Of a stretch of 64,000 nucleotides of DNA, positions 20,351-32,407 are shown piece after piece. The position numbers and the translations under genes were made by a program. This DNA comes from Ligula intestinalis (lineage: Eukaryota > Platyhelminthes > Cestoda > Diphyllobothriidea > Diphyllobothriidae): contig JAYGXS010000008.1 of assembly GCA_036362985.1 (NCBI GenBank), forward strand, positions 6,631,624 to 6,695,623, written 5' to 3'. Position 1 is the stretch's first letter. Every line of letters starts with the position of its first letter. Below the pieces are notes generated by a model. The model did no database searches. It was given only the letters and a program-made list of their open reading frames with translations, and was not told the DNA's origin.

Positions 20351-21083
20351 CTCACTTCATCAGAACGGAAAACAGATTCCACCTTGTCAACCTAAATTTT
20401 CGTGGAAAGTGTTAAAAATGCAGAAAACTGGTCATGCTTGTTGCAAGTAAAGGATAGCTTAGCATTATTTTAATATTCCTTAGTAGGTTATTTCCCATTT
20501 CAATGGCGTCTACCGAAGAAGACTAACGATACCTAACATGTTATCCTTTAATCTCTCTATCTGCCCCAAAACGGAAGCTTCGTTTTTTATTACTAGGGAG
20601 GGCTATTTACACTTGATGGATAGGATATATGACGGCGGGATTATTCAAAACCAAGATGCATGGTAAGTTGGAAAACTTTTTAAATATGCCCATTCCTTAG
20701 CATTTCTGCGGTATGTTAGTTTGGGAAGCGATCGAAAAATGGATCTTATCTGACAAAATGGTGTGTGTACTACCTCACACCCGGTACGCTCCGGATAGCA
20801 GAAGTACTTAATATAGTAGATGTAGTAGGCGAAATGTACGTAGTTTTTAAAGTATTTCATAGACATCCTTACGACAGTAGAAACAGTCCTTGTATTCCCG
20901 TTACTTTGGCAGTAATACGAGGAGCCGCAGTAGCAGTGTCAGTAGTAAAATACCTTTCACAATGTTACTCCTATACTCAAACCCATCTCTAATTAATCGG
21001 TGCACTATAGTTACCACAAGTAATACTTCGAGTTATTGCTACTTTCCACCCCTACAAGCGAAAAAGGAACCGCCAACACTGTG

Positions 21084-22330
21084 ATAAACAACGCGGAAAT
21101 ACGATGATCAATATTGACCGCAAACTCTTCGCTCGTGTTTTCATAAACCATCTTAAACTCTACCTGAAACAAAAACTCCTGCCAGAAATTCAGTTTGGTT
21201 TTCTTCCTTACTACGGCACCACCGCACGACTGCGCTCTCAACACCAAAACAGAGGCGGACCTGCAGGTGAGTATGGAAATCTTTGCCGCTGGTTACGCAG
21301 ACGTACGTCTTTCCAGCAACACAGGTAAAACAGTAGTCGTGGACCAACCACCGCTGGGTGCTGTCTACAGTGCTCCACGTAGTAACACCAAAAGCGCCGA
21401 GCTTAAAAACCCGGAAAACTTTGTCCATCTTGGCAACACTTAACGCCTCAATTCTAGAATCGATGATGAGTTTGCTTGTCGGATCTTTACAGCCTGCCAA
21501 GCCTTTGGCCGGTTTCAAGGCCCCGTGTGGAACCGTCGAGGCCTCCAGCATCTATTTCTACGGTGTCAAACACTTCGACAGTCTTTCTTGCGTCCAGCAC
21601 CATGGATGCTCATAAACTCATTCCCCCACTGCCCTCAGCCGCCGACATCAACCTCCATGCTACGATCCCCTCACTGTCTGCATCACCGACCACCGCCGAC
21701 ACCGCATGCCTCATTCTCTCCACCCCCTCCGACGCATTACCTCCGCCCCCATCTTTACCACCGCATCCGACACTTCTGTCAACACCAAGGGTCGAGCCTA
21801 ATCTTCCCTCACTGCAATCGCACATTCACTTTACACGTCGGCCTGCTCAGTCACTTGCGAATCTATCACACAGAGACAAGTGAACCATTTCGTGAAGCAC
21901 CAACACATTGCACAGACCACCCACTTCGTTCCCGATACTGCTTTCGCATATTATTTTATCGCATGGGCCTACCATGTCGCGTGCGTATACACGACATTGG
22001 TGTTCACTACGATTTTGACACACCAAGCACAGCCTTCACACTCATCACCAGCTTCAGCTTCATTTACTCAACTAGCATGACCATCTCCAACACCAGCTAT
22101 GACATCCCAACATCAACCGATCCATTCTGTTTCCGCTGCAATCGCACGTTCACTTCACGCATCGGCCTGGTCAGTTGCTTGCGAATTAACCATACAGAGA
22201 CTGGGAAACCAGTGTCTGGGGCTCGTTATACAGTCGCGACCCTCTGTTCGCACTTCGTATGCACGCTTACGTATCGCATGGGCCTATAAGGCCACATGCG
22301 CGTTCACGAAAGCCTGTTGTAAAATGCCGC
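21084..22330 (+). pseudogene. RTE-like LINE remnant with C-terminal C2H2 zinc fingers
   Basis: In order, in shifting frames: RKLFARVFINHLKLYLKQ, LLPEIQFGF and GTT (reverse transcriptase fingers); a large internal deletion; then DCALNTKTEADLQVSMEIF, NTGKTVVVDQPP and LGNTLNASI (just after the YADD). A second deletion leads to a Pro/Ser/Thr-rich linker and zinc-finger text: HCNRTFTLHVGLLSHLRI, CFRCNRTFTSRIGLVSCLRI, then YRMGL and GHMRVHES. Fingers in this family follow CxxCxRTFxxRxGLxGHLRxH. Finger 2 has lost its first His (SCLR for GHLR). The element is dead, but the finger tail is recognisable. Confidence 0.8.
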
Positions 22331-22439
22331 CGACTCCACCACATGATTATGCTGCTTCTCATTGGCACCTAATTAAGGACAGTCTCATCAGCAACTCCAT
22401 ATCACATACAATGTGGTTTAAATATACCTATTGAAAGCA

Positions 22440-23590
22440 AATTACACATGTTGACGATCAGCCGTATAGGCTCCCACTGAGTAAGCCAAAGCGCGGCTTG
22501 ACTGATCATCGCCTCACCATCTCCTAGATAAAGATCCACCTTCGAGCTCGCAGGTGACCTCAAGGTAAGTCAGAAGACTTGTTGAGCACCGGATCCATAC
22601 CTGGAACGCGAACTTTTTCATTCATCAAGGTAAGTGCCCCCTCAGGAAAGTTTGGCACTGTTACATTGACTTTGACTGCTAATAACATACATTATTATAT
22701 TGTATTACGATGCCCTAGTTACTGGCACTACTACGTATGATCACAAGTATTAGCACTAGTAGTGCTCGAATATTATTACTATCAGCAGTGACTAAGTCCT
22801 TATTCTTTAGCCACATCTGTCTTGATATTTGCCACGTGATGTAGCCTGTAGTCATATTGATCTGATTAGTAATAGTATTACAAGCGATGCTCTCAGTATT
22901 CATAAGTGCAAAAAGGTCACCTTCAACTAAGGTTCATGGCACCAACGCAAGCTCCTCCACATAAAGCTCTTAGCACCCTTTAACGAACTTCCACTGAAAG
23001 GTAAGCCGTGTTCTCGTTTTCTCTCTTATTTTTCGCTTGCATAGCCTGTTTTACAATGCTCATCTCCAGCTTGTTTTTTTAAAATGTGCCAGTTAACACA
23101 TTTACCAGAGAAATCATCAGCCTAGTGTGTGCGGTGTATGAAGTGGATGATGAATATGGGTAGTATTTCCCAGTAGATGATTGACTTGTTACGCCGTCTA
23201 AGTGCAAGGCTGTTCCCTCACCATTCTGGGAGTTAAGGATTTTGTGCAAATGCAATACCACGCCTCAGCAGACCATGGTCCCTGCGGCCTCGTGTGTGCT
23301 AGCAGTTTTCTTGGGCGTGATTCCCTGTCGGTGTATGCGCTTGTGCTCTTATTTTGTTTACAGGCCATGTTCATGGTTGCCCGGTAAATTTTAACTTCAC
23401 TCTCTGATCCAGAGTAGTGAATACCTGCTGGTTGCGCCTAGCAAAGTGGCGGGTGGCGTGATGTTGGCAGTGACTATTCCACCCTCGGCCACTTTGCTAG
23501 TCGCTCCGTGCCTATCTTATGTAACTGATCATCCCGAGCGTGGTGGCACACTGTCACTAATTTTTATTAATGGCAAACGTTAGGACTCTG
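22440..23590. other. No gene recognised
   Basis: Low coding potential. Several GGTAAG-type strings occur but without supporting frames. Confidence 0.35.
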
Positions 23591-23639
23591 AGATACGCGT
23601 ATTTCTGGGTCCTTACCCTTCATCGGTCAGAGTTACCTG

Positions 23640-23745
23640 ATTCAAGTATAGCCGCAGAAACTGCCACTGCACTCGAGTTTTAAACCCGGAACCAGTGAGC
23701 TAGAGATGACCGTCCTAACCACTGAGCCACCAGGTCCACGTATTA
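23640..23745 (-). repeat. tRNA-like SINE head
   Basis: The minus strand has TGGTGGCTCAGTGGTTAGGA (A box) and GGTTCCGGGTTTAAAACTC (decayed B box). The head resembles the 60-63 kb SINE family, but its 3' flank differs. Confidence 0.5.
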
Positions 23746-24339
23746 CCAGTTTTTCCATCGGGATGTAAATAAGTACATGGGTGTACTCCGATCTCTTCCT
23801 GAAGTTTAGAAAAACAGCAACCACAGAATCTTCGTGTGTCCTTAGTTAAGCATTTAGACTGCTTTCTCCAACCGCACACTTGTTGTGTTCATTCTGATTT
23901 TCTGTACAGAAGTAGCCCGATCTCTATTCAAAAACCGGTATTGATTCTAAGAAGATAAAGGTACCAACCGAAAGACAGTTGGGAAACTTTATGGCACCAA
24001 TCAACGCCATCATTAAGTTACGCTTTTCTACGTAGGGAGTGCAATGTGAATAGGCTGCGTAATAGGTATGTAGGGGAAAAAACATGCCTTTCACGAAATT
24101 AATAGGCAGCTATGCAAATCGTGTGTGCTGAACCCGAAACCAGACTGCCACTTTGCACTTTATTTACAGACACAGACATTTTTCGTTAAGTACCCGAACA
24201 ACGCACTTTATTACTTTCAAGACATAAAGTTAGAATGACAATGCCATGTCAGTAACTGGCCATAACTCACGCTTATTTGTTCGTTTTAGTGGTTGTGTCC
24301 TAATCGCTACTCATTGTCATCAGCTTCTCGCAATTAAGT

Positions 24340-24500
24340 AAGCTGGACACACGAAAGTCCTTCTCTTGTAATAGAGTGGTCGAAGCACCGAATGCTGTGC
24401 CTCTGGATGCTGTTATGTCCGCTTCCCTTGAAGTATTTAAGAGGAAGTTATATTGTTATAGCAATACTCACTCTGACACCAGTCGACATCTGTAGTGTAA
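24340..24500 (+). pseudogene. CR1-like LINE 3' end
   Basis: The frame reads RVVEAPNAVPLDAVMSASLE then VFKRKLYCY, matching the end of CR1-like reverse transcriptase proteins (RVVxAWNxLP...SxxxFKxxLD). The change of the conserved Trp to Pro indicates decay. Only the last 50 codons remain. Confidence 0.65.
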
Positions 24501-24539
24501 ATGCAGTCAAAAATGACCTTTGCTTATAGTATTAATATG

Positions 24540-24940
24540 CCGACCACCAACAGGTAGTTGGCGATCGTGGCGGGTTGTCCTGTTCTCGTCACCCTGTCGA
24601 TAGACTCGGAAGCAAGCAAGCGCGTGGCATTTGCGACACCTCAGTGATCTCCAGACTTCTGAAAACCCTCCTCGTCATTACCATAAGTATACTACCAAAA
24701 TCCGTATTGGGCTCCCTTGCCCCACCTTACACATCCTAATCAGCAACAGTTTTTTATCCTTAAAATCCGCCAACTGACGGCAGCTTTCTTTTCGTTTGCA
24801 ATCACGTGAAAGAACACTTTTCGAATTTTCCTACTTTATCGATTCATTTTTCATTCGCTACATTATTAGTAGGGAGCTCAAAGGCGTTTGCTTATCTTTC
24901 TCTCAATAAAACTGAACTGGACCGAGCAGATTTCGGTGTA
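24540..24940. repeat. Dispersed repeat, partner at 5020-5400
   Basis: Shares TTATCCTTAAAATCC and the GGGAGCTCAAAGGCGTTTGC-like block ending near CTGAACTG with 5020-5400. Nature unknown. Confidence 0.4.
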
Positions 24941-25168
24941 AACCTTAAAATTGTGGCCCTCAAGCCATTGACGGAAGGAAGAGAAAATATTGCAAAGACT
25001 TAATATGAAAAGATGCGGATAGTAACTTTGCAAAGAAAATTCGAGATCATCTTTCTTGAGTTACTAAATTTTAGTTGCGATGGGGATAAACAGTACACCA
25101 TAAAAATCGAAAAGTTGATGTAAAATTACAGCATCAGACAGATTGTTGAAGCGGCAAATGTGTCTGGA

Positions 25169-25367
25169 TTATATCAAGCTATCGTGTTCATCACAAACAC
25201 TGTAACACATCAAGTGAAGGCTGGAAGAGCAAGAAGCGACATCACGAACAATTCGACCTCTCTGATAGTTAAAAGCAAATACATTTGCTACATTGAGCAG
25301 GTAGCTTGAACTCCAATTCTGACAAGTCCGTTGCTGTCCGTCGCCGACCCAGTAGTACTTCCAAGCC
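25169..25367 (-). CDS. Multiplexin (collagen XV/XVIII-type), terminal endostatin exon
   Basis: The acceptor TTCCACTTTCAG precedes 25367. The exon begins with the third base of a codon and reads AWKYYWVGDGQQRTCQNWSS, then SYLLNVANVFAFNYQRGR and DVASCSSSLHLMCYS, ending VCDEHDSLI and TAA. It aligns with the end of endostatin: the W..K..W.G block, CxxW, then about 32 residues to the SCxxxLxxxC motif near the C terminus. Both disulfide-forming positions are present. Phase requires an upstream exon ending with two bases of a codon. Endostatin is the extracellular C-terminal domain of basement-membrane collagens. No AATAAA signal is obvious just downstream. Confidence 0.6.
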
Positions 25368-25683
25368 CTGAAAGTGGAATTTGACATTGTGCCGTTTATA
25401 AATGCATCGAACAAATATTCACAAAAATGGTAATAAGTGCAATAAGACGAAAAATTAGCAGAAGAAAGTAGAATTTCATCCTATTAATAAATGCACCACA
25501 TCTGGAAGATCCATTCGAAAATAGAAACAAAATGCAAGCGACAAAAGAGAACCGTCACATTCGCTATCAGTGAGCCACCTGATGAAAAATCGGTGATAGC
25601 ATTGCTTCTTACATGTAGTTTTGACCTACTCCAACCCCTATGGGCATCAAGAATTCCGGCATTATTAAACACGGTTTTAGGCA

Positions 25684-26132
25684 TGTAGCCTGACCAAAGG
25701 CCAGCAACCTTGGAGGAACTCCTGAGGCCTTGTGCCTGCCAGCGACTGCCACAATGATTCCTTTGTCAAGAGAATTGCCTTCAAGATCATACGACTTCGC
25801 GTTGGGAATGTCTACATGGTGACTATTCGCATGCAATGATTTTAAACCGGACACATGCAGGCACGTCAATGCGCGTGCCCAAATGGTCAGTTGCTCAAGG
25901 GCTAACTGGTCGTGTGAGCTAATCGAAATGTGGCCAATGATGCCAAAAACAAACGCGTTTGACAATCATTTATAAGCTGTTGGCAACTCTCAGAGAGTGA
26001 GTTGCCACACGGACTACGAGGGCACCAACAGTTGGGCGAGCACCGAACCGGGTTTTGTACACAATAAACCATCTTCCGGGTGGATTCCAAAGTTACACCC
26101 TTCTTATTGTGTTCTTCTTTGGGGATTCCAAC
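25684..26132 (+). repeat. Solo LTR, copy 1
   Basis: Similar over its length to 36048-36545: TGTAGCCTG(A/G)CCAA start, AACAATGATTC or CACAATGATTC, an AT(T)TATAAGC box, CGGGTTTTGTACACAATAAAC, then CTTCTTATTGTGTT and GGGGATTC. TG start, TATA-like box and AATAAA in this order fit an LTR. The sequence after the end (GGGCATAATTAGA) is also shared and could be the start of the internal region. No gag or pol follows. Confidence 0.55.
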
Positions 26133-26600
26133 GGGCATAATTAGACGGTGACACCACTGAAGTCACCATTATGACACACGGAACCTGAGGACAAAAGTCA
26201 ACATGATATTGACGGTCCGCGGTCACAGGACGCCGGGTTGTGCGCTGTAGGTACATCCGATGTCTCCTTTCCTCGTTTCCGTTATTTATTGGCCAGTTGA
26301 TTATCCGGACCTGCATTTGCCCTGCAAACACCGGTGCTAATACTTTGATACACTTGTTTGTTCTGAATCTTATAGCCAGCTGCAGTCTTGGCGAGACATG
26401 ATAGCTCCAAACTCATCCACAATAGATTAGGAATATGGTCGCTACTCCGGCGCAGATTTATTATGTTTCCCTTGAAAGTTGGTAGCCACGTTATTCTCGG
26501 TCAACTCATAATGCTGAAGGAACACAATAAAAACTATACGCCAAGGCACATGACCACCCCCGATTATCTTGCATTAAAGTTGAGGTAATTAATTGATTGG

Positions 26601-26637
26601 TTGTCGCTGAAAGCTGGAAGCCGAAACGTCAGACGAA
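26601..26637 (+). ncRNA. Hammerhead-like relic
   Basis: CTGAAAG replaces CTGANGA. A short helix II (GCT/AGC) and intact CGAAACGTC follow (26622-26630), then AGACGAATAAAA, the consensus flank of the PLE hammerhead family. Confidence 0.45.
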
Positions 26638-26699
26638 TAAAAATTTTGTCCTAGCGACTGCGTCTTCTTCAGAGCAAGTGTTGCCTGTCTAGTCAATCT

Positions 26700-27800
26700 T
26701 CTTAACAGAATCTAACTGAGTTTTTGGTGGGAAGGATCAGAAAAAAATAGACCACTAAAAACACGTTTTCTTCGTCAGTGAGCGGTTGGAATTGTTTGTA
26801 TGACCCATGCTAGGACCCAAGAATACGAACGTAGGACAGGTGGATTTCAGTTAAATTTGATTAAGGGTAGCTATTCCATTGTTCAGAAATTAACATTAAC
26901 TCTCAACAAAACCACAATTGTAATCTAATCTTAACTCCAACTCTGCGCTTAACACTAACCCCAAACTCGCAATCAACCGTGACCTTTATATGAGTCCTGA
27001 TTTTATAATATTATTATGGATAGTTTTGTTCTCATTTATGGCCATATAAGCGTACCCTTGCCAATAAGGTTTAGTTTTTTAAACAGCATCCATTCTAAAT
27101 CGCTTGTATTTAGCTAGGAATTTCGAACCGTTTTAGATCTTTCGAAGATGTAAAAAACGAAGCGGGAAACTATGCACAAGATCTCCACGGAAGTCCGTGG
27201 GGGGCTATGAAAGGCGCCGGTGAAGGAAATGTGTCTACATAATAGTTCAGTATATTTAGGGTAATAGGCGATGCTTTTGAAGACGTTTGAATATGGAAAT
27301 TTACGCATTGTCCTCCTAAAGATCGTAGATAAAATTGTAAAATAGCAGGTATTAATATCATCTATAAGTGTGAGCAAAGCATTGATAAGATCAGTGTTGT
27401 CCTGTATTTGCAAACTGTTTGTCCAGAGAGGTGCGGAAAATCGGCTTCGAGTAAGGATTCTTCGCGTGTGCATGTTACAGTGCTTTCTTCTTGCGATGAG
27501 GGTGCCAGGTTGAAAGGCGGGGTTACGATTGTATCTGTGGTACAGGAGCATTATCGATTTAAGGTGCATTACGCAAAAAATCTACTTATATTTTGGAATA
27601 ACGTTTGTTAACGAGTTAATCAGCTTTCTTCCCATGGCAGGAATACTAAGATTAGCATTATTTTTAGGATGAAGTTGGTAAGCCATTAAACTATGAAGTT
27701 TAAGAAACGTAAATAGAGATATTCAGCTGGTTCATTGACTTTGCCTTTCATGCCTCTGCCGATAACGATGTCCGATATCATAGTGAGTTAGAATTCACGG
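26700..27800. other. No gene recognised
   Basis: The minus-strand frame at 27114-27569 (151 codons) is the longest. It shows no recognisable domain and no good splice sites at its edges. Confidence 0.35.
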
Positions 27801-27809
27801 AATTCATGT

Positions 27810-28400
27810 CTGTTTCCTTTCCAAACACGCAATTTGTAGATTTCGAAAAGGGTCTTCCTGGCATTTGAAGCTATTCCCGGTTTACGGTGGTCGCTATTGA
27901 TGGTTATAGCTCGGATGCTTGTGGACTCTGGAGTATGATTTCAATAAGGGTCCTCCTGGCATTTGAAGCTCTTCCCAGGATACGGTGATCTTCAAAGTCG
28001 CTACTGATGGTTACCGCTCGGATGCTCGTGAACTCTGGCATCTGGTGGGTCGCATCTCTGTGATGTTGCCTTCTCCTGTTGTCCCGGATGACTCCTTCCT
28101 ATCTCATCGCTATATTATTTTTCCCATGAAAATAAGCGTTGCGAACCCTCAATAGCAGGATCCCATCAAACTGCATCACGTTATAACTTGCTACCCATTA
28201 AGGCAGTTTTTCTTCTACATTTTTTTGGAAATCGGTGGCTCGCTGGGATCATCCACCGATGTAGGAGTTTTTTACTGCCCAGATAATTATTTTATAAGAG
28301 TTCGTTGTTAATCTGAACTATTTTTATTTTCTTATTCTCACGATGGCACTCAGTTTGTAATGAAAGGGACCATTGGGCCTTAAATACACAATTTATTTAT
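27810..28400 (+). repeat. 590-bp repeat, close duplicate of 44455-45050
   Basis: Both copies run from CCAAACACGCAATTTGTAGA through TCGCTATTGATGGTTATAGC, GCATCTCTGTGATGTTGCC, AGCAGGATCCCATCAAACTG and GTTCGTTGTTAATCTGAAC to a TTGGGCCTTAAATA end. Differences are few by eye. The copy at 44.5 kb is preceded by CR1-like coding sequence, so this may be the 3' untranslated part of that LINE family. Confidence 0.8.
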
Positions 28401-29008
28401 CTGAGAAACATTGCGAGTTCCAGGAAGCAGCTGAGAAGAAAGAGGCACAGGTGTTGGAACAGGAATCTTATATTCAGGCCTTTCTGATTTATGCTCTAAC
28501 CGAACGTCAGCGAGTGCAGCATTTATGCGATGCAATAAATGAACCAACGCACATCCATTACCAGTAGAGATCATCACCTTCATTGCAACTGACGCACTTT
28601 GGACGATATTTAATTAGTCTCCCAAAGCCAGATGCTTAACAGCTTCAACGTCATTACCAATGTTGGCTTTTGCGGCCATTATGTACTTGCCTGCGGTCAG
28701 TCCAGGCATGCCTGCACTATCTGCGATAAATAAGAGAAGCACTAATTGTAGTAGGTATGTGGTGGTAGAGTAAGTGCATCGCCTATAATTAATGCAGTCC
28801 CCCCTGCACATTCCTTCCCTTATCTGATGCTGTCTCGGCTGTTCGTTTCTAGTGTAAAGCAGAAAGTTATGCGAATAAAATGATTGCTACCGAAATTTTG
28901 TACTGTTATTTTCAGAATTCCGCGTCCTGGGTAGGAACGTGGTCTCCAGTTTAGCTGATTTACCTGTAGTTCGCTGCTGGTATCGCATAGAGCCCATTTT
29001 TGTTTCAG

Positions 29009-29191
29009 GGTGCAAACAAATCACAGCCATTCAACACCGACAAGAAGACTCCTGGCGCAGAGCCTGAACGCTCCTACGCGTACTCAACTGACCTGCTTGC
29101 ACACGCTTATATCCGAAACATCACAGCCGCTCATATGCTCCACCTGAATACATTACCTCCTCCCCGGCAAAGGGCGACCGGAGCCACTTAA
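29009..29191 (+). CDS. Candidate terminal exon of an unknown plus-strand gene
   Basis: A strong acceptor (CATTTTTGTTTCAG) precedes 29009, and a 60-codon frame follows to TAA at 29189. The text reads GANKSQPFNTDKKTPGAEPE then RSYAYSTDLLAHAYIRNIT and HMLHLNTLPPPRQRATGAT. I recognise no domain. It lies inside the large minus-strand intron. It could be a chance frame behind a good acceptor. Confidence 0.2.
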   Translation, partial: GANKSQPFNTDKKTPGAEPERSYAYSTDLLAHAYIRNITAAHMLHLNTLPPPRQRATGAT

Positions 29192-30339
29192 AACCAGGCT
29201 CTCTTGACCTAGCCCAAATCAAAGAACGGCTGCAAGAAAAATGATTAGTTTCAGGCAGGAGTTGATGATGCGCTCTTTTGTCGCCAGTGGTCACTTCCAT
29301 CAGAGACATCTCCTGAGATTTCTGTCAGTAATACAGTTCTAATTCTAGGGCTTCCGTCTTATACTTCTGACCACGCATTGAACTTACAACTGAGGCCGAT
29401 GCACATCCATCAGCCCTACAATAACCCAAGCATTCTTTGTCTAGAAAAATGCATATGCCCCTGGTTACGGTCGGCATCCTAAAGACTTGGGTACAGTTGA
29501 ATGTCTGGGATGTGGGTTGCCTCAGAAACGTAACACACGTTTACCAATCTTGACTTTGTTTGTTAAAGCTAATTCATCCACGAGACGCGCTAATCCGACG
29601 AACTCGAATATGTCATAAGACTTTACCAATCGGGAGCTGGGACAATGACAAGTCACGGGATTTCTGGGTTCATCCTAGGTTGCATTACCTCTTTTGTGGT
29701 GTGCTGGTTGCAAAATGCAGAAATCGATAAAATGCATAGATAAGCTGCTTGGCTTTGCCAGCTCCAGCTCCCACGCCCATATCCGTTTACCTTGGCTTCA
29801 TGGATATGAGGTAAGTGAGTGAGCTAGGTGCCACGCAAGCTGTATCATTAAGAATTATCTAGTTTATAAGGCACCACTGCGACCAGCTCCTGCGGCCTAC
29901 CGTAACTTGGGCCATGGGCAATCTGTTGGGTAACATTTAGAGGTATCTTTAAAACACACCGCCAAATGTGCATGTACAATGTATGCCCCCTCTGTGCATA
30001 TTACTTCTGACATACATATGTGTGTGGGCAGTAATGTTTTTGCAGATTCTAACAAAAGTAGATGCGGGCGAATAAAATGTGCGCCTGCTGTGGACAGCCA
30101 CGTTATGGCAACCCGAGCAATGTGTTCCGTCTTGTCCAGATGTTTCTGCAGGAGCTTCTGGCGTTATCTAGCACATGAAATACTTCTTTGTCGATTATAA
30201 CTTATAAAAAGTTGTGGCTTAGAATGTAACAAACTGGTTGGATCTAGCATTTTGCCAGCTTTAAAGTAGAAAAAAACAATTACGCCTCGCTGATGTGATT
30301 CAATAGACCGGAACATATGTGAAGATGAGGAGTATTTTA

Positions 30340-30850
30340 GGTCCGCTAGGTGAACTCATCTTTTCCACTCTGCCTTGCGACTGACAGCCGTAGCAGCTGG
30401 TAGTATAGGCAAATAGCGTTGCCGGCAAAGACAAGGATGACTAGAAATACCATTTCTGGCTTTTTAGCAGTCGTCAGCCAGTCCTACCCAGACCTAAGGG
30501 GTGCACTGGCGACATTTTGATCAGATATCTAAAGTTATAGCCCTTGAGCCATAGGCTCGTTGTCTTGCCGGTTTAGGCTGGAGATATTAGCACTCGTTGA
30601 TGAACGTTCACCTGAACCCTTTCAGAACCCACCTGTCCCGCTCTGCCTAGGATCTTGGCAGAGAGGTACTAACAGTCACAGCAGCTGGTTGTATGAGCCG
30701 ATATATTTGCCGGAAAAGACAAAGGAGACTGGGATGGCCATTTCTGGTTTAAAAGCCACCATCAGCCAGCCATATCTAGGCGCAAGTGGCGTTCCAACCG
30801 GAGTCTCGAACTCGGGACTCTAATCATTGCTCTGTACTTCTAGCTGCTGC
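30340..30850 (-). repeat. tRNA-like SINE family copies (two, decayed)
   Basis: Two minus-strand copies of a repeat also seen at 38100-38300, 60095-60420, 60600-60910 and 62940-63300. Shared pieces are GCCGG(C/A)AAAGACAA, CCATTTCTGG, CAGTCGTCAGCCAG or CCATCAGCCAGCC, CAGCAGCTGG, and TTCACCTGAACCC. In the better copies the other end is a tRNA-like promoter. Confidence 0.6.
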
Positions 30851-31799
30851 GACTGTCAGAGCCTCTGTCGGGACCCTAGGAAAAGCGGGAAAGATGAGTT
30901 ATTATAATTCAGTATAATTCAATATATATAAGGAAGTTCCGATAGTAGTCGGGTGAATTTTCATCAACGAATGTTCCAACGTTCATCAACGGGCTTATGA
31001 TGGCTAATAATTCAGACATGAGCACTTTAGTCTCCTTTGTCTTCTGCCTATAATACCAACTCTGTCATTGCTCAAAAGCTTATGTTCAGCCGCCTGCACT
31101 TTGTTCTTTTTTTCCCGTTGAATCATAAAGGATACCGAACTGGAGAATAAGACTGGCGTAGCACGTCAATTTTTCCTCTCCATATATCGGTATGCGTAAT
31201 TACACGAGAGGACAGTGTTTTAAATGAGTTATTTCATCTCCTAAAACGCCAGACTTTATTTTAATTCTTTCAAAGCCTCCACCAACCAATAAAGCGAATT
31301 CAGTAATCTTTTCGACTTCTGAGCGTCCATCTTAAAAACATGTGCATCTGCCTATGCGCAAGGATCTCCCTCAAGGGAATTGGGTAGCAGCTGATTTAGG
31401 GCAAATGTATGTTATACAGTAAGTGTATACAGTGCGCGAATAAACTGCTAACAACGCGAAAGCAGATAAGCTATCAACGAAAAACTACTCACCAACGTTG
31501 ACTCAGGGAATCTCTTTGTTTATCCATTCCGATTAAGCGTGTCCTGTTATTCGCGAGCCTCCCATTGATAAATTTATCCCAGCTCTCGGCCAGCAGCTCC
31601 GCCTTGTGTTCATAAGACAAAGACAAAGATTAATTGCTTACACAAGCAAAAAAGATGCCTTTTGGGAAACAGGCGAATGGAGGAAACACGGATTTTATGC
31701 GCCCAACGTTTCCAATTCATACTGGAGCCCACTCTTAGCAACAACTGCAGATAAAGTTAGTGACTGCACACAGCTGAACGTATTTTGCGATTACTAGTC

Positions 31800-32260
31800 A
31801 GAACGCCACCTTATTCTCCGAACATCAGCAGCTTCTGCCGTTATCGCAGATAGTCGTGCGTTGGTGTAGCGAGGACCTGAACACCCGTATGCAACTCCTT
31901 TATTGTCATGATTTTATGCCCAATAGGGGTTTTGGGCCCTTTTGACTACCAATGCACACGTGATTAATTAACTCGTCAAGGTCAAATCCTAGTGCAGCGC
32001 TTGTTAATGAACTGCAGGCCGGTGGATTATGACTTGAGCAGTTCAAGAGAAAAAGTAGTGTCTTCATACATGGAGAGTTCATTGCGCCATTTACCCACAC
32101 CGCAGCCGAAATCGCGGGCATTAACGACTAGGACGTAGATGGCCAAGCTATCATCGTATTGCTTTCGACTCCCACCCAGCAATGATCACGATTAAGCTGC
32201 TTATTGTGGTATGCCTATGGTCGCGTGGCCACGACGTGCCATAAAATCTGTGCATTTTTG
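31800..32260. other. No gene I can support
   Basis: Minus-strand frames at 31906-32121 and a plus-strand frame ending at 31797 look superficially like endostatin C-terminal text (short Cys-spaced ends), but they lack matching splice sites and phases. Confidence 0.3.
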
Positions 32261-32269
32261 CGTCCAGCA

Positions 32270-32312
32270 GCATTATCTGATGATGGGTTTGAACGAGAAA
32301 CCGAAACTTCAA
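32270..32312 (+). ncRNA. Hammerhead-like relic
   Basis: An intact CTGATGA (32278-32284) is followed by helix II GGTTT/AAACC and CGAAAC, then TTC where GTC is expected, and AAGGCAATAAAC. The layout matches the PLE terminal-repeat hammerheads. Helix III is disrupted. Confidence 0.4.
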
Positions 32313-32407
32313 GGCAATAAACTTCCTGTTCAAAAGGATCACACCTTCTCCTTCTGAGTAACTGAAACATTGAACATACCATTACTCCTAACCTCATCTT
32401 AACTTAC

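Noticed and set aside
21525..22289. 254-codon frame as a host zinc-finger gene
   Set aside because: It continues from RTE reverse transcriptase remains and its fingers match the LINE-encoded type, so it is the tail of a retroelement.
23690..23745. A tRNA gene on the minus strand
   Set aside because: The B box is decayed (GGTTTAAAACTC) and no acceptor stem pairs; best seen as a SINE head.
31606..31797. Plus-strand frame ending DKVSDCTQLNVFCDY, similar in Cys spacing to the end of endostatin
   Set aside because: It is on the strand opposite the confirmed exons, has no convincing acceptor, and the similarity covers only about 15 residues.
31906..32121. Minus-strand frame with CSSHNPPACSSLT...HVCIGSQ, again endostatin-like Cys spacing
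   Set aside because: No good acceptor or phase match. Adjacent 32150-32400 contains a hammerhead relic, so this is more likely mobile-element debris.
32215..32397. Minus-strand frames containing DAKMHRFYGTSWP, considered as the missing endostatin middle exon
   Set aside because: The plus strand here is a PLE-type hammerhead repeat (CTGATGA, helix II, CGAAAC), which explains the sequence; the protein match is a chance resemblance around SWP.
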